Shown piece by piece: positions 36,057 through 45,321 of a DNA stretch of 64,000 nucleotides. This DNA is from Deltaproteobacteria bacterium (GTDB lineage Bacteria; Myxococcota_C; UBA6777), in contig PCBK01000030.1 in assembly GCA_002731275.1 (NCBI GenBank), positions 98,609 to 162,608 of the forward strand. Direction: 5' to 3'. Every line of letters starts with the position of its first letter. Position 1 is the first letter of the stretch. The notes below the pieces were generated by a model, which made no database searches, was not told the DNA's origin, and saw nothing but the letters and a program-made list of their open reading frames with translations. A program made the translations under genes and the position numbers.

Positions 36057-38402
36057 TCACCATCGACCTTCGAGCAAAAGTCTCGCGTTCTGACCTGGTG
36101 ATGGGACATACGACGCGTAGCGTCTATAACGCTCTCCCAATACATTGTCGATCGACGCGATGATGTGAAGATGCTTGACGAGCACGACATCTCCCCGCAA
36201 CGAGATCGTCACCCAGCTGGCGACATTGGCCAGCGCCTTTGAACGTGCAGAGAGCGAAGACGGCATCACCTGCGCAACCATCGCGTCGGCAAACTGGACA
36301 CGTACTTCGATCCCCGCAAGCTCACCAAACGAATATCGCGTCGTCGCACCAAACAGAAGAGGCGGACCTGTCGGCCAAAAAGCAGGCGTCTTGGGCAGCG
36401 TAGCGTCCAGCACATGCTGCCACGCGACGTCGAACTTGATCGACCATCCCATCCAAACATTCCACCACAAAGTCGCCTCTGTACCGAACATATTGGCTTC
36501 CGATATGTTTTCATACTGCATGACATCGCGGCCTTCGAAGGTCTCACTTCCCTCCCGCGTAGAAGATACCAACGAGATGAGTTGTTGCCACTGTTGCAGA
36601 TACACACGCGCGGAGAGCCGCAGGTTTTTCCATCGAAAAAAGCGCAGCTGCAGCTCCAGAGAGCGACTGTTCTCGGCCTGTAGTTCGGGCTGTGGGAGGA
36701 TATACATCAAACCACGTTGTCGCCCTCCAGATCGTTCTCTCAACGAAGGTGAACGCATACCGTAAGCGTACATCAAGCGAAGCTCACCAAGATCACGCAT
36801 GTGGACACGAAACCCGATCATAGAGGATGGTTCCCAATGTGCCCACGATTGCCTTTGACGCTCGACTTGTATCTCACCAAAGTGGCCTTGGACACGGGTC
36901 GCCGCCTCAATAAAGACCTTATTCTTTCCGTTGAGCAAACGAGCGTGTCCTCGCAAAAACGCGGCACCGATCTTCCGTTCGGCGTCCTGCCAAAAAGCGC
37001 TCGGGACATAACGATCTTCACCTTGCGAGAGGAGCGTCTCAGCGCCCCACCACTCACCTTTGCCTTCGACACCGTACACAAGGCGTAAAAAGGACCACGG
37101 CTTTGTCTCAAGGTGCAAAGAAACATGAGCGATTTGTCCGGGATACACGATGTGATGTTGCCCTTGAAGGGCACGTGTTCCTGGCGCAAGGTGGCGGATG
37201 TCTTCTTCTTCTTCTCGGCGCTGGTATGAAAAAAGGAGTCTCGCCTGCGTGCGCAAAGCTGGGAGCCCGAAAGAGAGCTTGAGGTAAGAGAAGTGATGAC
37301 GCCGCGCAAACTGCATCAGCTCCGCCTGTGTCAGATACAGATCATTTCGTCGCACATCGAGCAGTTGTGTGTATTGGTACAACGCCCTGACGTGAACGTC
37401 TCGCGCAATGCGCCAGTGTAATTTCGCGCTCGCGTGGAGGGTTTGATAACCACTCTCAGAAAGTGCCAGTCCGTCTTCGCCACCGATCCGCACGTTTTGT
37501 GCGAGCCGTGCCCCACCTGACAAGACGACGCCAATGTCTGGACCGGCAAAAGAGAGCCACGCATACCCCGAAGGCGCTTGATCCGCGCTCTCATACCCAC
37601 CTGCGATCTCTCCCTTCGAGATGAACGCTCCCTTCTTGGCAAACACAGGTCCACGTGTCTTGAGAGACAACGCCCCTGCCAGTCCATGCTCACCAAACAA
37701 AGAAGAGACTGGGCCACGAAACACCTCCACCGAACGCAATGTCTGACCTGGAAAGGCCCGAAGATGGGACAACCCATAGGGTCCATCCCACCCACTAAGA
37801 TAGGGAACACCATCCAGTCGAAGCGCGATCCGGCTGCCCCCTCCTCCTCTGATCATGGGTGATGTATCGGATGGATGGACTTGTTGGAAGAACCCTCCAG
37901 CCCACTCACTCACCCATTCGCCGATCGACAACATCCGCAACAGCCTCAGTCGCTCCTCCGAAAGGTAAGAAGAGGACCAAAGCTCGCCCTCTCCGTCAAA
38001 ACGTACATCATCCAACGCCCCCTCACGTTGATCCAACAACACCGCCACACCAACCCCAACACGCCACGAGGGGGTCGATGGTGCCCACCATTTTCGCGGC
38101 TTCTTGTGAGCCTGCGATGCCGCACGATGTTTGCGTTTAGCACCTGATTTTGAAGATGAAACACGCTTTTTCAGAGCACCCCGATGCATCTTTTTTGTGG
38201 ACGTAGGACGCGATGTGACACGATGATGTGCTTTGCTTTGGTGTGTAGTGGAAACTTCAGCGTGTGCAAAAGAGATGGTCATCAAGATCACACATACACA
38301 ACTGATACGATCCACCACATCGAACAAACATTTCAGTCTTTTTTTCAAATGATCCCTACAAACAGTCACAGTGAAGAGTGAAAGAAGTCTTTGTTTTGTC
38401 AT
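36057..38402 (-). CDS. TonB-dependent outer-membrane receptor
   Basis: 781 residues. A signal peptide (ISCVCVILMTISFAHA) ends at about residue 48. A basic Lys/Arg/Ser-rich stretch of about 55 residues precedes the plug domain, which is unusual. The plug shows IRGGGGSRIALRLDGVPYL and VEVFRGPVSSLFGEHGLAGALSLKT. The C-terminal barrel has alternating aromatic strands, with DNVLGERYRRYASYV before the closing strand ending QNARLLLEGRW. It is an energised importer for a siderophore, cobalamin or another large nutrient; the ligand is not determinable. It is divergent from the tandem reverse-transcriptase gene 152 bases away. Confidence 0.92.
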   Translation of the reverse strand: MTKQRLLSLFTVTVCRDHLKKRLKCLFDVVDRISCVCVILMTISFAHAEVSTTHQSKAHHRVTSRPTSTKKMHRGALKKRVSSSKSGAKRKHRAASQAHKKPRKWWAPSTPSWRVGVGVAVLLDQREGALDDVRFDGEGELWSSSYLSEERLRLLRMLSIGEWVSEWAGGFFQQVHPSDTSPMIRGGGGSRIALRLDGVPYLSGWDGPYGLSHLRAFPGQTLRSVEVFRGPVSSLFGEHGLAGALSLKTRGPVFAKKGAFISKGEIAGGYESADQAPSGYAWLSFAGPDIGVVLSGGARLAQNVRIGGEDGLALSESGYQTLHASAKLHWRIARDVHVRALYQYTQLLDVRRNDLYLTQAELMQFARRHHFSYLKLSFGLPALRTQARLLFSYQRREEEEDIRHLAPGTRALQGQHHIVYPGQIAHVSLHLETKPWSFLRLVYGVEGKGEWWGAETLLSQGEDRYVPSAFWQDAERKIGAAFLRGHARLLNGKNKVFIEAATRVQGHFGEIQVERQRQSWAHWEPSSMIGFRVHMRDLGELRLMYAYGMRSPSLRERSGGRQRGLMYILPQPELQAENSRSLELQLRFFRWKNLRLSARVYLQQWQQLISLVSSTREGSETFEGRDVMQYENISEANMFGTEATLWWNVWMGWSIKFDVAWQHVLDATLPKTPAFWPTGPPLLFGATTRYSFGELAGIEVRVQFADAMVAQVMPSSLSARSKALANVASWVTISLRGDVVLVKHLHIIASIDNVLGERYRRYASYVPSPGQNARLLLEGRW

Positions 38403-38419
38403 ACGTTACGAGAAATGGA

Positions 38420-38526
38420 AAGAGAGTTGCTTGTCGGCCCTCTCTTATGGTAAGGTAAGAGGATACTACCTACCGCACCAAGGCGACAATGGAAAAAACG
38501 GATTGCTAAAGCTTTTCAATGCTTTA
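38420..38526 (+). ncRNA. Candidate structured RNA upstream of the tandem reverse transcriptase
   Basis: Three consecutive potential hairpins lie between the divergent receptor start and the RT start. Hairpin 1 pairs 38420-38426 (AAGAGAG) with 38440-38446. Hairpin 2 pairs GGT (38449-38451) plus AGGTA (38453-38457) with TACCT (38467-38471) plus ACC (38472-38474), with one bulged A. Hairpin 3 pairs TAAAGC (38507-38512) with GCTTTA (38521-38526). Retron RTs use an RNA encoded just upstream as template and primer, so position and structure fit, but the stems are short, no flanking a1/a2 repeat is evident, and conservation is untested. Confidence 0.35.
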
Positions 38527-38554
38527 TACCAAATAGAAACAGAGCGAGGTTGCG

Positions 38555-40708
38555 ATGAGTGACAACTCAACAGTCCGCAAAAGAAATACATCTCACCTGA
38601 CGATACGCAAACGAAGTCCGCTAAGCAGCTATTCAGACTCAGCTTATCGCATCCTATCTCAATGGCTAGATGTCGACACGAGCCTCTTGTACGAAGTGCT
38701 CGAAGCGCTCAAAGCAGGCGAGGCCTACTACACCTACAAGATCCCCAAGCACGGCACCTACGAGTGGCGTGAAATCAATGATCCATACGGTGGTCTGAAA
38801 GAGATCCAGCGCCGAATCCTCGATCGTCTCTTGTACACAGTGCCCGTCTCCAACGCCGCACATGGTGCTGTACAAGCTCGCTCCGTTGTCACCAACGCAC
38901 TTGAGCACCTCCCCGATGCCAAAGAGGTCCTCTCACTCGACATCCGAAACGCGTTCCCCTCTGTACGATTTAGTCGAGTCCACCGTATTTTTCGCAAGTA
39001 CATCAAACCGATCTTGCGCAAACACGGACCACTCCCATCACCCAACACAGGTGGCAACCCCCCTCTCGACGAAGCCATCCACCTGCTCGCTGCGTTGACG
39101 ACATACCCACGCAGTATCAAGCAAAAGGGACAGACCCAAAAAGTGTGGTGCCTCCCACAGGGTGCACCAACCTCCGGTTATCTGCTCAACCTCGCTTGTC
39201 GCGCACTCGATCGCAAGATCTTCAAGATCTTCGACAAACATCCCAACCTGAACCTCCGATATTCACGTTACCTCGATGACATGACCATCTCATCATCCGT
39301 CGAGCTGCCTGCGGACGTTCAAAGAGAACTTGAGCTTGCGGTCAAAAAGAACGACTTCCGACTCAACAGAGACAAAACCAAAAAATACGGCCCAACTGAC
39401 ACACCTGTGATCTGTGGTGTCATGCTCCGCCAAGGACACGTCGAGGCCGAACCTGAGCTGATCCAACGTTGTAACGATCTGCTCAAGCGCTCCGTCCACG
39501 TCGATGATCCCCGCGTTGAGCTACAAAACAGACGAAAAATTCGCGGGATCCTCTCCTTCTTTAAGATGGTATACGGCGACCAAATGCCCACGGAGATCTC
39601 CGAGCCCTACAGCGAATACCGCTCGGCACGTAATCTTCCCCCCGAGCCATCGATCCCCGCGCCTGCACACCCGACCGTCTCCGCACGGGCTGTCGAACAC
39701 CAGAGCGCCATGTCACTGCTCGCCCAATGGCTCGACATCAGCATGGATACGCTCAACACTGCGCACCAAAAATCCCTCTCTGAAGACGGCTATGAACACT
39801 GGAGCATCGACAAAAAGAACGGAAGCAAACGACAGATCTGCTCTCCCTGCCTTGAAGTCAAAGACATCCAAGATAAGCTCCTCTCGCGCTTGCTCTACCA
39901 CATCCCTGTCTCCGTTGCAGCGCACGGCTTTGTGCCTGGCCGCTCGATCGTGACCAACGCGCTCGCACATGCCAACGCACGTTACCTGCTCAACCTCGAC
40001 CTGAAAGATGCCTTCCCATCTGTCAGCAGAAAGCGCGTCGAGCACTGTCTCAACGTTGGACTTGGTGGATTGATCAAGCGCTTTGGTCTGCGCTGCCCCA
40101 CGGCACTTCGCCAAGACGTCATCGGATTGATCGCGGACTTTGTGACCTATAAAGATGCGCTCCCACAAGGCGCTCCCACATCAGGTTACTTGCTCAACCT
40201 CGCCTGTCACACACAAGACAAACGCATCTTTGAGCTGCTCGAACGCACCGCCCCCAATGTCACATACACACGCTATGCAGATGACCTGACCTTTACCTCG
40301 ACAGAACCCCTTCCAGAGGGATTCCTCGAAGCGATCCAAAATGAGATCAACCGCTCAGGTTTCCGCTGGCACCCACAAAAAACACACTTCGCCGCTGTAC
40401 ACAAAGGCCAAAATATGGAGATCTGTGGTCTCCGCCTCGACGGCAGCACTTTGCGTATCCCACGCAAAAAACTCAAGCACTACAGAAGTGTTCTGCGACG
40501 AGCTACCAACAAGCTCGAAACAGGTGGACTTGATACTGAGACACGCCACAAAATTCAGGGGATCGTCGGATTTGTCCAGATGGTCTACGGTGAATTGCCA
40601 CGTTCGCTGTCCCAGCCTTACGCGGCCTTCTTGCAAAAACACCCCGAAGCCCGTCCTACAGGCTCGGCACACGAGAAGATCTCCTTCTACCCCAACATCC
40701 AGACCTGA
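38555..40708 (+). CDS. Tandem double-domain retron-like reverse transcriptase
   Basis: 717 residues holding two complete RT domains of about 340 residues each. Domain 1 (about 30-350): NALEH at 114-118, catalytic D129 (SLDIRNAFPSV), LPQGAPTSG at 200-208, active site YLDD at 239-242, ICG at 286-288. Domain 2 (about 385-695): GFVPGRSIVTNALAH with NALAH at 468-472, D482 (NLDLKDAFPSV), LPQGAPTSG at 536-544, YADD at 574-577, ICG at 623-625. Each has its own N-terminal QWLD segment and C-terminal MVYG segment, so the whole unit was duplicated. NAxxH is a retron-RT hallmark; the retron VTG motif is ICG here. Both sites keep all three Asp. Weak GCGAGG ribosome site. No effector gene is adjacent. Confidence 0.9.
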   Translation: MSDNSTVRKRNTSHLTIRKRSPLSSYSDSAYRILSQWLDVDTSLLYEVLEALKAGEAYYTYKIPKHGTYEWREINDPYGGLKEIQRRILDRLLYTVPVSNAAHGAVQARSVVTNALEHLPDAKEVLSLDIRNAFPSVRFSRVHRIFRKYIKPILRKHGPLPSPNTGGNPPLDEAIHLLAALTTYPRSIKQKGQTQKVWCLPQGAPTSGYLLNLACRALDRKIFKIFDKHPNLNLRYSRYLDDMTISSSVELPADVQRELELAVKKNDFRLNRDKTKKYGPTDTPVICGVMLRQGHVEAEPELIQRCNDLLKRSVHVDDPRVELQNRRKIRGILSFFKMVYGDQMPTEISEPYSEYRSARNLPPEPSIPAPAHPTVSARAVEHQSAMSLLAQWLDISMDTLNTAHQKSLSEDGYEHWSIDKKNGSKRQICSPCLEVKDIQDKLLSRLLYHIPVSVAAHGFVPGRSIVTNALAHANARYLLNLDLKDAFPSVSRKRVEHCLNVGLGGLIKRFGLRCPTALRQDVIGLIADFVTYKDALPQGAPTSGYLLNLACHTQDKRIFELLERTAPNVTYTRYADDLTFTSTEPLPEGFLEAIQNEINRSGFRWHPQKTHFAAVHKGQNMEICGLRLDGSTLRIPRKKLKHYRSVLRRATNKLETGGLDTETRHKIQGIVGFVQMVYGELPRSLSQPYAAFLQKHPEARPTGSAHEKISFYPNIQT

Positions 40709-40755
40709 TCTTCCCCACTCCCTCTGCTCCCTCAATCAGCCCTTCACAATCCAGC

Positions 40756-42363
40756 TCACTTCTTCACAATATTGTATGCCTTGAGCAGCGCCCCTGTTTT
40801 CTCCAACAAGGACGCGTGTACCTTTTGATAATCGACCCAATTCTTCACGATGGTGAGCTGCGCCGTCGCGAGATCTTGTTGGTATTGAAGGACCGCAAAC
40901 AACGTGCTCTTGTCGGCCTTGAGCTTCTCGCGCTCCGCGACGAGTTTCTTCTTGGCCCACACAACAGAGGCTTTGGAGATCGGCATTCGCAACTTCGCGC
41001 GACGTAAATTGCGGTAGAGTTGTTGGACCTCAAGCGCCACCTTTCTGCGCAAGATCATGATCTGCATTTGGGCGCGTCGAATCTCGATCTGCTCGCGGAT
41101 TAGACGGTTCTTTGCGGTGCGATTGTCCAAAGGCACCTTGAAAGTGATCCCCACCTGGAAGGAGTTGGAGCGAGGATCGAACATCGTTCCAAATGATCGA
41201 CCGATCGGATCGACATTCGTCGTCTGATCACTGGATTTACGACCGAAACCGACGAAGGTAAAGCCCGCTTGTAGATTCAACTCCGGAAGCGTTGCATTTT
41301 TGGAGGAGACGACCCCGAGCTGTGCGACCTTCAGCGCGTGCATTGCGGAGACAATATCGGGATGTCGCTTCATCGAAGCTCTCATCAAAGCCGTCAATGT
41401 CGCCGATGTTCTCATTTGTTCGGGTGATTCAGTTGGGATCAGCGTGACAGTGACGGGGAGATGAAGCAAGATCCGCAGCTGCGTCTCTGCCTGCTCGATA
41501 AGATCTTGGGCGATGAGCACTTCGGCTTCTCGGGCAGCGAGCACCTGTTTAATTTGGTATTTCTCGATGGCAGCGCGCTTTCCAGCCTTAATCAGCGCGA
41601 GTGTCGAGATCAACTCCTTCTTGGCGAGCGCGAGCGCGCTCCTTTTGATCGCGATGTTCTGTCGGGCATACACGAGGTCCCAATAGTAGCTGATCGCTTG
41701 CAAGACGAGTTGGCTGGTGAGGCGCTTGACCTGTTGGTGGGCCATCGAAACCCGCTCTTGTGCCTGTCGGATCGCCGCGAGATTGGTCTCAAACCACGCC
41801 CCCTTCAGTAGCGGCTGTACGACCTGAAAGAGCAGCGTGTTGGAGGCATTTTGCACATCAATCAACGGGTCTTGCGACCCCTGTAAGGCCTTTGCAAAGT
41901 CGAGCTGATCTTGTTGTCGCCACCAAGAGCGATAATTCATCGAGACAATTGTCCCAGTCTCAAAGCGCTTTGAGAGCAACAATGAACCATCGACACGTAA
42001 CGTTTGAAAGTCGAGATCACCGACCGCGCTGAGCAAACTGGGGTTTACCTGCATATCCGCCGGGAGATTGGAGCGATCCAACGACAAACCGAGCTCTAAA
42101 TCAAAGGCAAACGCACCTCGCGCCGCGTTGACATCTGCGTGAGCCTGTTCGATGGTCAGCCGCTCTCGCAACAGAGATGGGTTTCTTTGAAGCAACATCC
42201 TCAACATCTGCGTAGAGGATATACGTCTGGTCTCTGCCTGTGCCTGTTGTGGACACAAGAAGGCGACAAACACAGACGCCCAAAAGGCGGCTAACAGGCA
42301 GTAAAAGCGTGCGTGCAAGTGAGAGGTGGACAGGGCACGAAATTCCCAATAGGCGACGGTCAA
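40756..42363 (-). CDS. TolC-family outer-membrane efflux protein
   Basis: 535 residues from a TTG at 42363, chosen because AGGAGGAG lies six bases upstream; the frame continues eight codons further, through the ribosome site itself. A signal peptide (FYCLLAAFWASVFVAFLCPQQAQA) leads into two repeated TolC halves with long coiled-coil helices (SLLRERLTIEQAHADVNAARG; QVLAAREAEVLIAQDLIEQAETQLRI-type; later EIRRAQMQIM). Strand segments (LELGLSLDRSN, LNLQAGFTFVG, QVGITFKVPL) complete the barrel. It is an outer-membrane exit duct. No inner-membrane pump or adaptor gene lies nearby, so its partner is elsewhere. It converges with the RT gene. Confidence 0.9.
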   Translation of the reverse strand: MTVAYWEFRALSTSHLHARFYCLLAAFWASVFVAFLCPQQAQAETRRISSTQMLRMLLQRNPSLLRERLTIEQAHADVNAARGAFAFDLELGLSLDRSNLPADMQVNPSLLSAVGDLDFQTLRVDGSLLLSKRFETGTIVSMNYRSWWRQQDQLDFAKALQGSQDPLIDVQNASNTLLFQVVQPLLKGAWFETNLAAIRQAQERVSMAHQQVKRLTSQLVLQAISYYWDLVYARQNIAIKRSALALAKKELISTLALIKAGKRAAIEKYQIKQVLAAREAEVLIAQDLIEQAETQLRILLHLPVTVTLIPTESPEQMRTSATLTALMRASMKRHPDIVSAMHALKVAQLGVVSSKNATLPELNLQAGFTFVGFGRKSSDQTTNVDPIGRSFGTMFDPRSNSFQVGITFKVPLDNRTAKNRLIREQIEIRRAQMQIMILRRKVALEVQQLYRNLRRAKLRMPISKASVVWAKKKLVAEREKLKADKSTLFAVLQYQQDLATAQLTIVKNWVDYQKVHASLLEKTGALLKAYNIVKK

Positions 42364-42648
42364 AGGTTTCTCCTCCTGATTCGGCAATCTTTTTTCGCGA
42401 GATCACTTTCCATCTTCGAGCTGTATACATATGTTGCGGAGTATGTTGCGCAGTCAAGGCCGATAGAAGGTTTCATCCAAGGGCCTTAGGTAACAATGGC
42501 CTTCACACGGGCATGGTAGCCACTGACATAGACGAGCACAAGAAGAGCTTGGGGATAGACGCACACAATGACACCTGTTATGATGGCGCGCCCTCGGTCA
42601 AAAGGCGCACTTTTAGACAGTCACAATTCTCTGAAAAAGGACAGCTTG

Positions 42649-43674
42649 ATGAGCCAATTACAACAACGCAAAGACGATCACCTGCGCATCTGCCTTGAAG
42701 AAGAGGTAGGCTCGGACATCTCCACAGGCCTCGGCGGATACCGCCTCGAATACGACGCCTTGCCCGAGATCGATCTGGTAGACGTCGATCTGCGCGTTGA
42801 GCTCCTCGGTCGCTCATTGCAAGCGCCTATCTTGATCGGTTCGATGACTGGTGGTAGCGAACGTGCAGGTGAGATGAACAAGCGCATCGCCCGAGCAGCC
42901 GCCAAAGTCGGTCTGGGTATGGCACTGGGCTCACAACGCGCAATGATCCCACACCCGGAGCTACGAGAGACGTATGCGGTCCGCGATGCAGCCCCTGATC
43001 TTCCTCTGCTCATCGGCAACATTGGTGCAGTCCAGCTCCGCCACGGGCTCGGACACAAAGAGTTGGCATCGCTCGTCAATGATGTCCAGGCTGACGCTCT
43101 CTACTTTCACCTCAACCCCCTCCAAGAAGCGATCCAACCAGAAGGTGATACGGAATTTCGTGGGCTCAAAGCCATGATGGCCGAATACGTCGAAGCGCTC
43201 CCATTTCCCTGTCTCGCAAAAGAAGTAGGCGCCGGGATCTCCGAAAAAACGGCCAAAAAACTAGCGGGCATCCCCTTCGCAGGGATCGAAGCCTCAGGTG
43301 TTGGTGGCACCTCATGGGCCCGTGTCGAAGGATATCGCGCTCCCTCCCAGAGTGTCTCCGCACAGCTCGGCGAACGGCTTCGTGGCTTTGGTACACCCAC
43401 AGCCCACTCCATCCAACACTGTCGTCAACACTTCTCCGAGCGTTGCGTGATCGGCTCTGGTGGTATCCGGACAGGGCTCGACATCGCCGTAGCCATTGCT
43501 CTTGGTGCCGATGCTGTCGCGATCGCACGTCCTGTCCTTGAAGCCGCACACCAATCAGAAGAAGCGTGCGAGCAATACCTCACAAACCTCCTTCACGAAC
43601 TGCGCGTGATCTGCTTCTGTACAGGCGCCGCAAACATCCAAGAACTTCGAAACGTCCGTCTGCTCACACACTAA
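42649..43674 (+). CDS. fni: Isopentenyl-diphosphate delta-isomerase, type 2 (FMN-dependent)
   Basis: 341 residues from the ATG at 42649, with AAAAAGGA seven bases upstream; a frame-open extension of 27 residues upstream is discarded. The TIM-barrel signatures are intact: QRKDDHLRICL, APILIGSMTGGSERAGEMN, GLGMALGSQRAMI, GNIGAVQL, LYFHLNPLQEAIQPEGDTEF, CLAKEVGAGIS, GIEASGVGGTSWARVE and VIGSGGIRTGLDIAVAIALGADAVAIARP. The enzyme interconverts IPP and DMAPP using reduced FMN, Mg2+ and NADPH. HMG-CoA reductase lies 76 bases downstream, so both serve isoprenoid synthesis by the mevalonate route. Confidence 0.96.
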   Translation: MSQLQQRKDDHLRICLEEEVGSDISTGLGGYRLEYDALPEIDLVDVDLRVELLGRSLQAPILIGSMTGGSERAGEMNKRIARAAAKVGLGMALGSQRAMIPHPELRETYAVRDAAPDLPLLIGNIGAVQLRHGLGHKELASLVNDVQADALYFHLNPLQEAIQPEGDTEFRGLKAMMAEYVEALPFPCLAKEVGAGISEKTAKKLAGIPFAGIEASGVGGTSWARVEGYRAPSQSVSAQLGERLRGFGTPTAHSIQHCRQHFSERCVIGSGGIRTGLDIAVAIALGADAVAIARPVLEAAHQSEEACEQYLTNLLHELRVICFCTGAANIQELRNVRLLTH

Positions 43675-43750
43675 GTTTCCAGCCACAGACATAGGGTGTC
43701 TTCCAGACCGCTGCAAAAAAGCCCACTCCATCTTGAAAAGGTTTTGTACG

Positions 43751-45049
43751 ATGAACAGCGAATTTCCCGGTTTTTACAAGCTCTCCATCGAGGAGAGACG
43801 CAACGTATTACTCAAGCGCGCAGAGATCTCCGAGGCTTCTCAAAGAGCCCTCCAAGGAGAGGACACACTCACCACACAAAAAGCCGACAAGATGGTCGAA
43901 AATGTGCTCGGTATGTTCCGCCTCCCCCTCGGTCTGTGTACCTACCTCAAGGTCAATGACAAAGATTACGCTGTCCCCATGACCATCGAAGAGCCCTCTG
44001 TCGTTGCAGCTGCGTCCAACGCCTGTAAACTTCTTCGTGCCGGAGGTGGAATCACTGCGAGCGCAACAGCCCCCATCATGATCGGTCAGATCCAGTTGTC
44101 AGACATCCCGGATATGGACGCAGCCATCGCATCCATCGAAGGTGCCAAAGAAGCTCTCCTCACAAAAGCCCGCAGTTTTTGTGAGCGCCTTGTCAAACGA
44201 GGTGGTGGACCACAAGACATCGAATGTCGTCAGCTCCCCCCTCTCAACGAGAATGATCCCCTCGGCCCCATGCTCATCGTTCATATCATGATCGATGTCC
44301 GCGATGCGATGGGCGCCAACCTCGTCAACACGATCTGTGAAGGTGTCGCCCCCACCCTCGCCACACTCAGCAAAGGCCGAGCACGTCTGCGTATTCTCAG
44401 CAACCTCACCGATCAACGTCTCGTCACTGTGAAAGGGCGCATCCCCTTTCACGCATTCTGTAAGGGTGACCAACCACTCTCTTTTGGAGAAGAGACCGCC
44501 AAAGGGATCGAAGAAGCATCAGTCTTCGCAGAGCGCGATCCATACCGCGCCGCGACACACAACAAAGGCATCATGAACGGCATCGACGCTGTCCTCATGG
44601 CCACAGGACAAGATTACCGCGCCGTCGAAGCAGGTGTCCACGCATATGCATCGAGAGACGGACGTTACACCGCGCTCTCCCAATGGCGTGTCAAAGAAGA
44701 TGGCCTCCACGGCGAGATGACCATTCCACTCGCCGTCGGGACTGTTGGTGGAATCACACGCGTTCACCCTAAAGTTCGCGCAGCTCTTGAGCTGCTCGAC
44801 ATCGAACGCGCACATGAGCTCGCACAAGTCGCAGCTGCCGTTGGATTGGCACAGAACGTCGCCGCGCTTCGCGCCCTCGCCATGGAAGGTATCCAACGAG
44901 GACATATGCGACTCCATGCTCGAAACCTCGCCGCTGAAGTGGGGGCCACAGACGAACAAATCCCCATCGTTGCACAAAGAATGTTCGAACAAAAGACCAT
45001 CAATCGCGACGCTGCCGCAAGTATCCTCGCACAACTCACACAAGACTGA
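43751..45049 (+). CDS. mvaA: Hydroxymethylglutaryl-CoA reductase, class II
   Basis: 432 residues; the ATG at 43751 has AAAAGG nine bases upstream (an in-frame TTG lies six codons earlier). Class II signatures: ENVLGMFRLPLGLC, the catalytic Glu in MTIEEPSVVAAAS, the DAMGANLVNT Asp segment, AATHNKGIMNGIDAV, the VGTVGG motif and the near-terminal HMRLHARNLA His. Class II enzymes reversibly convert HMG-CoA to mevalonate. Together with the type 2 isomerase this supports mevalonate-based isoprenoid synthesis, as known in myxobacteria. A GC-rich hairpin begins at its stop codon. Confidence 0.96.
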   Translation: MNSEFPGFYKLSIEERRNVLLKRAEISEASQRALQGEDTLTTQKADKMVENVLGMFRLPLGLCTYLKVNDKDYAVPMTIEEPSVVAAASNACKLLRAGGGITASATAPIMIGQIQLSDIPDMDAAIASIEGAKEALLTKARSFCERLVKRGGGPQDIECRQLPPLNENDPLGPMLIVHIMIDVRDAMGANLVNTICEGVAPTLATLSKGRARLRILSNLTDQRLVTVKGRIPFHAFCKGDQPLSFGEETAKGIEEASVFAERDPYRAATHNKGIMNGIDAVLMATGQDYRAVEAGVHAYASRDGRYTALSQWRVKEDGLHGEMTIPLAVGTVGGITRVHPKVRAALELLDIERAHELAQVAAAVGLAQNVAALRALAMEGIQRGHMRLHARNLAAEVGATDEQIPIVAQRMFEQKTINRDAAASILAQLTQD

Positions 45050-45067
45050 GAGCGAACGCGCGCTCTC
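45048..45067 (+). terminator. Hairpin at the end of the HMG-CoA reductase gene
   Basis: GAGAGCG (45048-45054) pairs with CGCTCTC (45061-45067) around a six-base loop, starting inside the TGA stop. The stem is GC-rich, but no T-tract follows, so it may be a weak or factor-assisted terminator or a transcript-stabilising 3' hairpin. Confidence 0.45.
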
Positions 45068-45321
45068 CTGTGTCCTCCCCTCAGCTCTCCCAATCAAGCA
45101 CACAAACCTTCCCAAACATATGATGTTCTCACAAAAAAGACGCAGACAAGCCACCCAACACCATGATCTGTGAATGACAAACAACAAGAAATCAAAGCAT
45201 TAGCCCCACAGGAACTTGCTCTTTCCTCACACAGATGTCAAAATAGTCCAGCCCGCGAAGAGATACACACTATTGTGAACCAAAAGCTATTGTATTTATC
45301 CGGCATCATCGGAGTATTGTA

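Noticed and set aside
38555-40708. Group II intron or diversity-generating retroelement
   Set aside because: No maturase/endonuclease domain, no intron domain V structure seen and no template/variable repeat or Avd gene nearby; NAxxH points to retron-like RTs.
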